A stretch of 64,000 nucleotides of DNA, from NCBI GenBank assembly GCA_030280995.1, contig JASXTE010000016.1, forward strand, positions 9,135,501 to 9,199,500, read 5' to 3'. Of this stretch, positions 32,159 through 43,016 are shown piece by piece. The notes under the pieces were generated by a model that did no database searches, had not been told where the DNA came from, and was given only the letters and a program-made list of their open reading frames with translations. Source of the stretch: Hemileia vastatrix. Its lineage: Eukaryota; Basidiomycota; Pucciniomycetes; Pucciniales; Zaghouaniaceae. Each line of letters opens with the position of its first letter. The stretch's first letter is position 1. A program made the position numbers and the translations under genes.

Positions 32159-32980
32159 TGTCAAGGGTCACTTTTGGTCTAGAAGCTTTGGTACGGTGTA
32201 ATATGAAGATTTTAAGGATTATTTGACTCTCAACAGTTAGGTACGTATTTCTCAATCAAGTATGATTTCTTTTACTCAAAGTAAGAGGTAGATTTTAAAT
32301 ATTTTATATAAATTATAGAATAGAATTATGTTTGTTGTAAGTACTAAAGATATAAAATATAATAAATAAGTTTTAGTGTTATAGTTATTGTAATAAAATG
32401 AGTTGGTAAAATAGAATGATCAAAAGACAACAAAAAGAGAGGCCTTTTATAGGCAAAGGAGAGACAAATCACGGAAATCAAATTCTAAAAACAGTAGGAA
32501 GAGAGAGAGAAAAAGAACATTCCAGAAAGAGTATTTCAAATAATAAAGTTATTCCAAAAAGAAGGCATCAAAAAGATGTATTTACAGAGTATGTCAGAAA
32601 TACATCAATATTTTTAATATTTACTGTAAATGTCAATCCTAAATAAGAAATTTGATTTTTTTGTAAATATTTAATATTATTTGAATATTTAAATCTTATT
32701 TTATCTTTGTATTTTATTTTTTAAATATAAAGTTTTATTTTTTCCCAACCTGTCAAATGAGCACGGTGTTAGAGAAAAATATAAGGGAAAAATTATAATT
32801 TTAATTTTACTTATTTATTTAATTAATTAATTTAATTTTAACATTCTGTAACTAGTTAATTTATAACTAATTTTAATGTAACTAAATGATAATTAAATAA
32901 TAATTAAAGATGATAAGGTGCGGCTTCATCCAGTAAATAATTAACTATTTCACTGGGTAAGTCTAGTAGCCTGGCTGACA
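32159..32980 (-). repeat. 5' LTR of chromovirus
   Basis: This is the 822-bp partner of 23,955-25,041, without the MITE. On the minus strand it starts TGTCAGCC and ends CTTGACA. The inverted TATA box TTTTATA lies at 32,445-32,451, followed in the sense direction by AGGCCTCTC, a phrase shared with the relative's LTRs. Confidence 0.95.
32445..32451 (-). promoter_or_regulatory. TATA box driving the chromovirus
   Basis: On the minus strand GCCTATAAAAGGCCTCTC places TATAAAA inside the 5' LTR, about 290 bp before the LTR end. This is the likely promoter of the 2,007-aa ORF. Confidence 0.6.
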
Positions 32981-33202
32981 TAATCAATTTTAATCAGTTA
33001 TAAAGAGAAATTAATTAATTTTTTAACCATATTAAGAATTTAATAACTGATTTAATTGAAAAAAATAATTAATTTAATCATATTATTAGTTTAAAGTGAG
33101 AATTTAAATATTATTTTATTAAATAATTTTTTTGAGTTATTTAGTAATTTTATTGAACCAATTAAGGGTCAAAAAAGCGCCCAATATTTATGGATAATAA
33201 TA

Positions 33203-33463
33203 CACTACGCAATATAGGGGGTGGACTTGCTAGCAAGTCCTCAACCTGAACTGAGATGGAACTCAGATGGAACTCAGACTGAACTCATACTGAACCCAAA
33301 CTGAACTCTACTTGAACACCCACCTAAAACTGTTCTGCTGAGTGGTGTTCATTCCTGATTGTATGGTTCCTTTATCAATAGCTCAATGTGTGTTCAATCT
33401 GTTGTGAGTTTGGGTCCAAGGTTGCGGACTCACTAGCAAGTCCGCCCCCCATATTGTGTGGTG
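33203..33463. mobile_element. 261-bp CACTA-like MITE, copy 2
   Basis: It has the same length and ends as the copy at 24,406, with ATA on both sides (33,200-33,202 and 33,464-33,466). The left palindrome is perfect; the right one has GGACTCACTAGCAAGTCC (two changes). It is inserted in the right-hand piece of the old solo LTR. Confidence 0.95.
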
Positions 33464-36330
33464 ATATATGATAAATTGTATTTAGTATATAAATTTTATT
33501 AATTAATTTGTAATTAAATTATAAATTAAATATTATTAAACTTATAATATAATAATTAATTTATTAATTTTTAGAAATATTAAATACATAAAATTTTTCT
33601 ATGATTTTATAGAATATAATATTTTTTAAGTAATAAAAATTTTTCTTAATAATAAAAAATAAATATAATCATTATTTTAATTATTCATAAAATATTTATA
33701 TAATTTTATTATTCAATAAAATATTTTATTGTAACTACCTAAAATACATAATGTTATTCCCTTAAATAATTTCAATGAATTATTATAACAATTTACTGGG
33801 CTCCTGAGATAGCCTGGCTGAAAAACCACTTGAGTCCTTTATTTTACTACACTATTTTAACTCCAATGACTATACAAGTTTTTACATCAATATATGACTT
33901 ATTATTTATTGAAATTAGATTGAACTACTAATTGGATCTTTTGTAAAACTGTGCTTAAAACAAAGTTAAACTATGTGAAAAAAATTTAATTTTTAAAAAA
34001 TTTATATTAGATTTTCTAATTTAAAAATTAAGTGTATTTTTATATCAAAAAGTTATAAATTAAATAATTTTCAGTTCCAAAAATGAATAGAGGTGATTGA
34101 TCATTTTGAAAAAATATTATATAAAAATTGATTGTAATTCTATTTTCTATTATTATGATATGACTTTTTTTCAGTATGATATGTTAAGAAAATAAATAAG
34201 ATCAAGACTCAAAAATGAAAAGATTTATTAAAGTTAGCTGATCTTCCGTTTAATTTAAAAATAATTTAAAAATGGAATTTTTTTAAATAAAAATTATTTA
34301 GGTGCTTCTTATTATCTTCTTTTTTTTGGATTTATATATAAAAGCTCAAGTGAAGCCTTAAAATATAACCTGGGTAGTTTTTCATATAAGGGAATAAATA
34401 TTTTTACATAAATTGATATTTTTATGCAAGAAAAGTATAAAACTAGTTTTTTTGTTGAAATAGTTACTGAAGAGAAGAAAGATTCTATTTTTAAATGAAT
34501 TTTCATAAATATAAATTAATACTGTTATATATTTTCCATAATGTAATTACTATAAATATTAATATTGTCTTTTTTCTAATAAAATTTCACATTGATTTTA
34601 TATTATATACTTTTACATTGGATAGCACCATAATATAATTTTAACCTATAAGTGTAAATATTATATTTCTAATAAATTATTGATAAATAATTAAGCCATA
34701 CACTTTTACTTGAGAATAAGTTTTTAATTTTGATTTGTGAATTAATTCTGATAATTCATTTTTCTAGAAATTATAAGTGTATACTTGAGCCAGTTTATTT
34801 ATTTATATTTAAACACAATGATATTGAGGAATTATGTCTATTAATTTAGAATATGCAGTAAGTTTTATATTAACCAAAAGTTAATCTTTTTAATGCTATT
34901 TGTTTCTATAGTGGTATTTAGAAATACCTATTGTATCTCTAGTACAAAATAAACATCATATAGTAGATCTTCAATGAGAAACTGATAGAATGATAAAAAA
35001 TGCCACTTTCACCTACTAAGGAGAGTCCTTAAAAAATAAAAAAGTCCAGAATTAAATTTTAAAAACCTCTATTCACACCAGAAAATTTTTTTTAAATGTG
35101 TGGTTTATATTGCCTGGAAAGCACTTTTATTATCCCAAAAAATTATATTCAAGCACACTTCAGATTTAGAATACATTTTGAAGAATTTGATATTTTATAT
35201 TTATTTTATCTTTAATATTTATTTTAGTTTATATGTTTTTTTTGTCACATTAAAAATTTACTGAATAGAGATTAATTTTTCAATTCATGAAATAACTCTA
35301 CCAACTCATGATATTCTTATAAAATGGTGATAAAATATATCACAAAAAATTCCATAATCTCAGCTATGTATTTCTTTTAATCAGGTTATCATATGAAGTT
35401 CTTATTATTTGAGGAATATGAATAATTGTAAAAGGTACAAATTAATTTTATTATCTTTTTAATCATCCATTTGAATTTGAAAATCTCAAAAACTGGATTA
35501 AACTCTACTATCATAAGAATTGGACTTCCTTCAAGAAATATATCCAAATAATATTTAAAATAATAGTTCTTAGTTTAAAGAAGCTGTAAGACTCCTATAT
35601 TGAGTTAGAAATCAGGAAAAAAACACATTCCTATATTTGAACTCTTTTGTTGTGTCTGTTTTCCACTGAACTCTAGGATATAAAATTTAAGAATCTTGAT
35701 GGTTCAATGGGTTTTTTAGATAACTTAGTTTAACTGAAAATAATTTTAATGCATAATCATAAATTTTAAATTTAAATCAAAGAAAAAATCAGTTTACACA
35801 ATCCAAACTTAAAAATAAAATTTTAAAATTCTGAGTTGACAGGAATTTTCAACAAAATCAGTCACTGATTGTGTTTTATATGTTTTCCAAAAAAAATTAA
35901 TTAAATTATTAAGTAGATTAAAAGTGTTATTTTTGTAATGAATAATACAGTTTTCCATCCTTTTACTGATCAATTCAAATTCAAAATTAACATTGAATTA
36001 TGTTTCATTAAAAAATACTTTGAATTAATCTGATTCTTAAGCTTTCCTTATTTTATTTCTATTTATTGTGCATTAAAATCTCAATATTCTTTCAGTAAAG
36101 ATCCATCTATTGTTGGGAAAGAGTGCAAGATGAGTTTGAAGTAAAGCTCAGTATGAGTTCAGTATGGGTTCAGTATGATTTCCATCTGATTTAAAGTTGA
36201 GGTCTTGCTAGCATGTCCCCCCCCCACATATTGTGTGGTGAGTTATTTAATTTTCTTTTCTTATATTTTGAAACAAAGAAGTGATTTACTGAGGCTCTAT
36301 GAATATGCAATTACACATCAAGACATTCTT

Positions 36331-36770
36331 TAGTCCCCCAAGACTTTAAACTGGCTAATTTTCAAGAATTTCTCAAGACTTTGAATTTATGTTTTTGGAT
36401 CTGTTAGTCCTCCAAGAGTTTAAACTGGCTATTTTTGAAGAATTTTTCAAGACTTTGGATTTTTGCTTTTGGATTTGTTAGTCCTTCAAGACTTTAAACT
36501 GAGAAATTATGAAGATTTTTGGCTTTCTATGGGATCTATTAGTCCATCAAGACTTAAAACAGAAAAATTTAAGAAGAAAATTTCAAATATTTATGATAAA
36601 TTCATTCTGGGGTCCACCATGACCTAAAACTGGAATGGACTATAGGGATTTTGTCCTCTATAACCCTGAACTTGAAAAAAACATCAAAATGTCAATCATT
36701 GGTCCCCTATGACCTTAAACTGGCAAATTACTTTCTCTTTGGTCCTCCAAGAGTATAAACTGGAAATTGA
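36331..36770. repeat. Diverged tandem repeat, ~74-bp unit
   Basis: Two well-matched 74-bp units (36,331-36,404 and 36,405-36,478) begin TTAGTCC.CCAAGA.TTTAAA and go on with CTGGCTA. At least five more shortened, drifting units follow, each keeping a core like GGTCC.CCAAGACTTTAAACTGG (about 36,479; 36,540; 36,612; 36,702; 36,750). Not coding in any long frame. Confidence 0.75.
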
Positions 36771-37080
36771 TTAAAAGTTTGGTTTTAAAGGATATTAGGA
36801 TGAAACGTTAATCTAGTTGGATATTCAATTCAGTAATTTTTAATTTATCACTGGTTCATCATTACTCAAAATTGTACTCACTCATTTGAACAACTCAGTC
36901 ATTGATGGATATGGTGCAACTAACTTTAGGGAATGAAGATTTCATTAAATGAATTTATGTTAGGATTAAAGAGAGATGGAGATTTTTAAGGTTATTGATG
37001 AAGATTTGTTAAAAAGATGAAAATAAAGGTGCCAAGAAAGTCTGGTAAATAATGATTTATGATAAAATTTAGGAGTGATT

Positions 37081-37341
37081 TTAAAGGGTTGGGAAAATTA
37101 TTTGAATGTTGTGATGCTGATTTTTAGAAGAAGGATAGGATTTAGATTTAAAGGGTCTTTTTGGTAGACTATTTGAGGTGAAGCTTGGGGGACCTTTTGG
37201 CAAGAATGGAATCATAGTATTTGGCTCAGGGGGAAGACAAATGGGAATGGAATCAAAATTATTTGGCTCATTAGGGAGGCCCACTCTCTCATGCTGTGAA
37301 AAAGGGTAGAGACTGGTAGTAGAGAGTCTGAAGGAATTCAA
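37081..37341 (-). other. Short Pro/Ser-rich open frame, status unclear
   Basis: An 86-codon open stretch without an ATG at its start encodes proline- and serine-rich sequence (for example NSLPKRPFKSKSYPSS). It lies on the same strand downstream of the Cys-rich ORF at 38,031-38,405 and could be a 3' exon or chance. No splice link was established, and a MITE lies between them. Confidence 0.2.
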
Positions 37342-37550
37342 ACCTTGCTCTCAGTAGTGAATCATCACAAAGAAAATAGGGTTTAATAAAAGTTTATTTC
37401 AAAATATGACAATTAGAAGACAAATTAAAAAGAATTGAAACCAACCAGAAAATATCAATTAACAGCACCAAAAAGAATTAAATTATTAAATTTAAAAAAT
37501 AAGAAGACAATCAAAATATATAATCTCTTTGGAATGTTTCAACATCATTA

Positions 37551-37748
37551 GGGGATATCAAAGTTAGAAATCTTCCATTTCGAAATACCTTATTTTTCCA
37601 CCAAATCAACCATGATTATTTTTTAAAATATGCCATATTTTGCCTAAAAAACACCTTTTTACTGAGAATTAATGTCAAGCTTGTGGCTCTCTTCTTGTCT
37701 TGTGAAATAACTTTCAAATAATTACAAATTTCTAACTTTGATACCCCC
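37551..37748. mobile_element. 198-bp MITE, copy 2
   Basis: It has the same 198-bp length and inverted ends as 5,769-5,966 (GGGGATATCAAAGTTAGAAA and TTTCTAACTTTGATACCCCC). Flanks CATTA and TACTA do not match exactly, but TA lies on both sides, so the duplication has drifted or is TA only. Confidence 0.85.
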
Positions 37749-38030
37749 TACTATCAAAACTTTGCATTAAAATTCTTCTCTTCATTAAATCTTCAATATT
37801 AATAGCAGGAGTTTCCTGAAAATAAGTTAAAAATTTACACTTTATATCATCACAAAAATCAAGAAAGAGATATCAATGAATCTTAGAATAGTGATTAATG
37901 TAATCATTCTTCACCTGGCCAATTTCATCTGTATTGATGATTTCAATATCTTAGGAGGAAATTTGGAGTTGGAAGAGATATTAGATGAATTTGGAATCTG
38001 TAGGAGGATTATTAAAATTAAAATAAAGAA

Positions 38031-38405
38031 CTAACTTTTTGAGCCAGTAAATAGTATTTCAGAAAAACTGAGTGGAGAAACTGGCATAATAGGATTAGGA
38101 TCTTGAGATGGAGGAGGAAACTCTGGATTAGTGTTTTTAAAAGATGAATCTGTTTTGGCCTTTATATTTTGAAAGAAGGTGGGAATTATTGATAGTCTCT
38201 TTTTAGGAATTTTTTTATCAGGAAGGGCAGCTGGACAAGTATAGATTTTAGTTCTGGAAGGTATAAATGGACAATTACACTTGATTTTCTTAAGCCTGCA
38301 GAGATCACAGGCAGTTCTTCCAGGAAGACCATGATTAGAAATCAGACGAGGTACCTGGTATTTGGCACAAAGTTCACATGGAACGGCAAGGTCTTTTGAT
38401 GACAT
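38031..38405 (-). CDS. Small Cys-rich protein with half Zn2Cys6-like motif
   Basis: A 124-codon ORF starts at ATG 38,405. Near its N-terminus are CELCAKYQVP and, about 20 residues on, ACDLCRLKKIKCNC. The latter is C-x2-C-x6-C with the basic residues typical of the first half of a fungal Zn2Cys6 DNA-binding domain. The second half is not canonical; Cys residues are at CNC and YTC. The rest is basic, then Pro/Ser-rich (PPPSQDPNPIMPVSP). Upstream sequence is C/T-rich in the sense direction, as in fungal 5' leaders. Possible GTTAGT donor and CCTACAG acceptor sites are just past or at the stop. It could be a host gene, a captured gene or part of an unknown element; function is not known. Confidence 0.45.
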   Translation of the reverse strand: MSSKDLAVPCELCAKYQVPRLISNHGLPGRTACDLCRLKKIKCNCPFIPSRTKIYTCPAALPDKKIPKKRLSIIPTFFQNIKAKTDSSFKNTNPEFPPPSQDPNPIMPVSPLSFSEILFTGSKS

Positions 38406-38553
38406 ATTGATGATGATATTGACTATAAATGAAGCGAAATGTTTCAGGATTATTTGAATTATTTGGTTGAAGAGAATGAAGAGAGGGTGTATATGTGTTC
38501 AATCAATCATTCAAATTTAAAGAATAGAGACATTCTTCATTGGAGGGAGGATT

Positions 38554-39631
38554 TGGCAGTCTAAATTCTAATATGGCACTAAACTTTAATAAAAAAGGAT
38601 TTATGGAATTGATTATTGGGATTGGAAAAGCCAATCTAATTTTATAATGGTTCATATTTAAGAAAATGAGTACATAAAAAAGTTAAAAGGGTAACCTTTT
38701 CAAGTCAATATTAAATGATTAATTAACAGTCAGAAAATGCAATTATAGGTCTAAAAGTGTATGAAATTAAATTCAGAATTCCAGGAACCTTTTAAAATTT
38801 TCATGGAATTTTTATTTTTATTTTACTATTTTTAATAATTTTATAATTATTTTTGATTATTTTTGATTTTTCATGATTTGCTTAACTTTGGTAATTTTTT
38901 ACTAGATGAATAGGGCTTCACAGACTACAAAAACAAGTTGGGATTATAAATAGGAAGTAGCTCTATAATCATTAATTTTTCTAGATTTTCTATTTGTATT
39001 TTATAAGTTTCTAATTGAGTCCAGAAGCTTGTACAAGCTCTGGAATGCTCTGTATGAGCTCCATACAAGCTTCAGGATGCTCTGACTGGGAAACATAGGG
39101 CACATAACATACTATGCATATAAATCCTGTAGACCCTAAATCAGAAATAAGCAAACAACAGACATCTTAACATCATACAACGACATTCATTATCATTTCA
39201 CATAACAAATTATAAAATTTTAATGCCTTTATAAATATAACCCTTTTACATAACATATTATAAACTTCACTCAAAATCATTTATATTAACTTACAGGTTA
39301 CCATTTTAAAGGTCTCATCACCAGGGATCTGAATTTAACAACTAAATCTAATAAAATTAAAAGTTTCATAAAAACATCTTATTCAATCATTCAAATAACT
39401 TTCCTGAATACAGCTTTACTTTTTTATTTCTTTCACTATTATTAAGGAAACTTATTTTACATCTCAACACCATTATTAAAAAATAGTTTATTGGTCATTT
39501 CATATCAAGTAGAGATTTCACCTTAGTTAATTTTGAGCTCTTTTTTTACTTAAAGAGACAGGGTTTTCTTTGCTCTATCCAACTCCCTTGGAATCTGCTT
39601 ACAGCAAGGAGACTGTAAGAGTCTTTCTACA
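38554..39631 (+). repeat. Gypsy LTR, second copy (empty site for MITE)
   Basis: It aligns end to end with 5,022-6,340 (TGGCAGTCTAAATT to GAGTCTTTCTACA) without the MITE. The TATA box is conserved at 39,119-39,124. No internal region of that Gypsy element adjoins it and no TSD is clear, so it is a solo or truncated LTR. Confidence 0.75.
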
Positions 39632-39820
39632 CTGGGATGGATCAATAATATATTACCAACCTATAATTCTGTAACCCATAATAAAACAGGTCAGTCGTTT
39701 CAGTTTCATATCTGGGATGAATAGCGACCAAACAGGTACAGCATATAAATTATATACATGTGGGTGTTATTGTGCCCTTACCTAGATTTACTCTATCTCT
39801 ATCTTTATGTTGTAACATAT
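39632..39820 (-). repeat. Copia LTR fragment, second locus
   Basis: GTAACCCATAATAAAACAGG, then GGTACAGCATATAAATTATA and a TCTATCTTTATGTTGTAAC end, match the LTR at 150-388. It follows the Gypsy LTR directly; at the other locus the same two LTR types also adjoin (4,963-5,021 and 5,022) but in the reverse order. Confidence 0.65.
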
Positions 39821-41019
39821 ATATCCATTCAAAGCAGGAAAGTGACTTGATCAACTTAAGGTTAAATATGGAAGCTTCTCCTGATGTGACTATCAGTAAC
39901 TTGAAAAAATATTTTGAAGTCATAATTGGATTCCCTAAGTGTTTCAGAAATGAGTAATAGCCAGATAAAATTTTCACCTCATGTAGAAAGTAACTTCATG
40001 GGTATGTGTTAATAAATTTATGGGATATTTACCATGATATGCTTATTTTCTTTCATAATTAGATGGGAACCATTTAATTTCTTATTTAATGGCTCCTCCT
40101 ATTTGGTGCAATCAGCTAAGTAAAATATTTTGTTATCCATGATTGCTGCTAAAACAAAAAAGCTATAAAACTTCCCATCTCCAGCCCCCCACAAAAAACA
40201 TAAGTTTATTTTGCTTTTTGCAGGAAATATGTTGTAGGGGAATTACAAGGCTTTCTGGTGTAGAAGTATACTCTCATTATCTTTAAAGCTTTTCAGGCAG
40301 CACTCAAAAATTCCATTCAAAAACTTTATTGTTAAAAATGACCCTCAAAAACTGATATGCTCAAAGTCTTGAGTTTTCAGACTGCCTATTCCCCCTCTCA
40401 ATAATGTACATATTCAACTTGATCTTTTTTTTAATTGGTATTTTCATATCCTAATGGTAAGTGATCCCAAAAAATATGTAAAGAAATAAAAAACTCAAGA
40501 GTGCAGGATAAGTTAGATTTTAATCAATTTTTTTGACAATATCAATCTTAGAAGCCTTCATACTTTAAAAATATTTTTGAATCTATTAATCAATGAGCAG
40601 ATTTTTTTGATTGATTATAATATTCTCTGAAAAATCTTTAATATCCCCATTGAATTAGATAATCTGGTGCATATGGGAAGCATTTGAGAAGAATTCATGA
40701 GATAAAGACTAAATATATAAAATATAATTTGGAATAAAACCAGGCTAGTAAAATAAAGAGGCATATTAAAAAGTCAAATTTTAAGAAAATAAGGAAGTAC
40801 TCAAGGATTGAAGGAGGATAAAGAATTAGATTGATGGGCTGTAAGTGACCCAATTCAAAACTGATGCATGGAATTTGTCCTGAAGTTCACTAAATTGGTG
40901 GCTTTTGAAATTTCATGTTGCGTTCACTGGGACGTTCACAAGTTTTTATGCATAAAAGTACAAAGGCCATGGTGACGCTTTCACTTGGAGCATTGGAAAA
41001 ATGTTGGCAGTGTGATGGG
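39821..41019. other. Non-coding, AT-rich; nothing recognised
   Basis: No long frame, terminal repeat or RNA signature was seen. Two overlapping 65-75-codon frames near 39,760-39,977 are on opposite strands and look like chance. Confidence 0.4.
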
Positions 41020-41365
41020 GATATCTAGCATGAGTTAGGGGTATTTTAGGGAAGGACATAAGTTCACAAAAATAAATGCAATAAATATAAGTTCAATAAA
41101 AGTAAGTGTAAGAAAAATCATTTAAGTCAATGAAAGTTTTTTTTTCAAAAAAAATTGTGAAAACACAGAAAAAAATAAAAAATGAAATAAAAAATCACTT
41201 TTTTGAAGAAAAACTTTTTTCTCATGGTTGAAAGATATTTTTCTTACACTTATTTTTCTCACATATTTTTTTGCACATATTTTCCTGACACATATTTTTC
41301 TAACACAAATTTTTCTATTCTTATGTCCCTCCCTACAACATCCCCAATTCGTGCTGTGTAGCCAC
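41020..41365. mobile_element. Imperfect inverted-repeat (foldback) element
   Basis: The left half has AGCATGAGTTAGGGGTATTT, GGGAAGGACATAAG and GTAAGTGTAAGAAAAATC. The right half has their inverted counterparts ATTTTTCTTACACTTATT, CTTATGTCCCTCCC and CCCCAATTCGTGCT in mirrored order. The total is about 340 bp with long imperfect arms. TSDs could not be fixed. Probably a decayed MITE. Confidence 0.5.
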
Positions 41366-42300
41366 TTGATAGTGTTTATTTTACTTCCCTATATTTACAT
41401 GCTTTCCCCACATGCTGTATTTTCATTTCTATTACAATTCTCACCATTCCACAACTCCTTTTTCTGAATTGGGTTTCTCTACATTATACTTTATTAATAA
41501 TTTATGCCTTGTGTTTCTCAAATCTCGTATTCCCAAAGCTTTGTATATAAAGGATGAACTTTTAAGGTCTATATTCTTCATAAAAATAATATTTGAATTT
41601 AAATTTCATAAAATATATAATTCAATCATTAAACTTTTTATTCTCTCTAACATTTCCTTTCCTGAAAAATTATAACCCTGATATTTTCTTTCCACAAAAA
41701 AATCCACAAACTTTGTCTTTCATTTTCCTTACTACTATCATTTATCATCCACAGGTAGCCTATTATATACCTTTACACTCCAGAGATCTTGATATTACTT
41801 TTTATTAAGAACATCATCTTGCTTATTTAAAATCCTTCCATAAAATCTGACTTCTTCTTAATCATATCCCTCTGACTTCCTTTCTGCTGGCTCCTAGTAC
41901 ATACACAGGACCCCCAGAATCCCCCAACTGCTCATTGTTGGAGGAAATTCTGGAAACTTCACCTTATCAAAAAATTGTTATTTTCTTGATATAGAAGCCC
42001 AACCACAATCCTCATCTCAATTCTTACCCCAGGACTCAGCATCCATTCTGAAACTCATACAAAAGCTACAGTCAAAGATTGTTGCCCTAACCAAGTTAGC
42101 TGCTCCCCATGTTTCCCCCACACAAACATCCTCTGTCACCCACCTAAATCTTCTTCCAAATATTTGCTTTTCTGGAGATCCTGCTAAGCTCCACCCATTC
42201 CTCATTAGCATTGTTAGTCATTTGAAACTTTACATATAATTCTTCAATTCTATAACCAATAAGATTCTTTGGATCTCTCATCACTTTGAAGCACCTTTTG
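41366..42300. other. C/T-rich leader of third Gypsy element, no clear gene
   Basis: The plus strand is pyrimidine-rich with several chance frames. From about 41,880 the base usage resembles the Gag fragments downstream, so it is probably the 5' part of the decayed element, but no domain or LTR can be named. Confidence 0.3.
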
Positions 42301-42398
42301 GGTCCCCTCCTTCCACAGCTATGAATTGTTGGCTCTCCCTAATTCAACATAACACCAGTCTTCAGTAAATCACTACTCCTTATCTTGATTTTACAACA

Positions 42399-43016
42399 AT
42401 GGATATGAAATTACCTTTCCTTTCTTCAGTGGATACATTCCTTGAAGCCTTGATTAATCATTTTGGTGACAAGGCTGCTGATACAACCACAGGGCAAAAG
42501 CTGGATCTTTTTCTTCAAGTGAAATTCCCCATAGATGAATATATAAGTTATTTTTTATCCCTTTTCTATACCATTAATTCTACTGACTGAGACAGAGCTG
42601 TCTGCTTCATGAAGGGCCTATCACCAGTAGTCCAAAAATTGATTATTGGCCAGTCTAATTACCTCCTAGTCACTCTCTCACTGATCCAGATAATTGATTG
42701 GGCTAGGATGGCAGTATTTCAGTTTATTCTCCAGTCTCTCATTGACAAATCTTCTAAGTCTAGCTCTTTAGACTTACTTCCTTCCCATAAGGCTCCATCT
42801 TCTTCTCATAATACTCCTATGAAAGTTGATTCTGTTTCTTCCTCACTCAAATTCTTAGCTGGCACTATTTTAGAAAAATCTATATTTTCTTTGAATGCAG
42901 AAGAATTCTCCCACTGTATTCAGAATAAGCTGTGTTTCAGGTGCAGGAAATCTTATTTAACAAGTGACCAACTTTTTAGTTTCTCCATTTTTCCTTATTT
43001 CATGCATTCTAAGTGA
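42399..43016 (+). pseudogene. Gag of third Gypsy element
   Basis: The open pieces show FLEALINHFGDKAAD, then past a stop VCFMKGLSPVVQKLIIGQ, as in the Retrotrans_gag family. Near the end is HCIQNKLCFRCRKS, the first part of a zinc knuckle (C-x2-C) with the rest lost. A Ser-rich stretch precedes it, common between capsid and knuckle. Confidence 0.65.

Larger units (their letters stand above)
23955..32980 (-). mobile_element. Complete Ty3/Gypsy chromovirus, probably young
   Basis: The element has two LTRs (32,159-32,980 is 5', 23,955-25,041 is 3' and carries a MITE), a primer-binding site, an uninterrupted Gag-Pol ORF, a polypurine tract (AGAGTGAGGGAG at 25,042-25,053, minus strand) and a 5-bp TSD TAATC at 23,950-23,954 and 32,981-32,985. 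By eye the LTRs differ at about eight bases and one indel over 822 bp, apart from the MITE. That implies a recent insertion. It sits within the old solo LTR at 22,112-33,823. All parts needed for autonomous movement seem present. Confidence 0.95.
22112..33823 (-). mobile_element. Old solo LTR (minus), split by later insertions
   Basis: The left edge TGTTGGCAGATTGTCTAGAA matches the inverted end of the younger LTRs (TGTCGGTCAGTCGTCTAGAA at 57,627). The right edge CCTGAGATAGCCTGGCTGAA matches their start. The flanks are AACCA on both sides (22,107-22,111 and 33,824-33,828). The LTR pieces are 22,112-22,333; 23,465-23,954; 32,986-33,202; 33,467-33,823 (about 1.29 kb in all). In between sit a solo LTR, a complete chromovirus and a MITE. 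A degenerate GGCCCTTTTATAGGC (inverted TATA region) is at about 23,637. Confidence 0.8.
15322..36240. mobile_element. CACTA-like element B (host of nested insertions)
   Basis: The left end is CACTACACAATATGGGGG with TTGCTAGCAAGTCC close by. The right end, 20.9 kb away, is the inverted form, with TCTTGCTAGCATGTCC and CCACATATTGTGTGGTG. Flanks AAT and AGT are a near-match 3-bp duplication. Removing copy A (15,688-20,295) and the old LTR with its load (22,112-33,823) leaves three pieces (15,322-15,687; 20,299-22,111; 33,829-36,240) that total about 4.59 kb. They run collinearly with copy A. No transposase ORF was found, so it is non-autonomous. CACTA ends plus 3-bp TSDs suggest the CACTA (En/Spm) superfamily. 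Confidence 0.8.

Noticed and set aside
42017..42211. 64-codon minus-strand frame
   Set aside because: It lies opposite a C/T-rich stretch in front of the third Gypsy Gag and has no motif.
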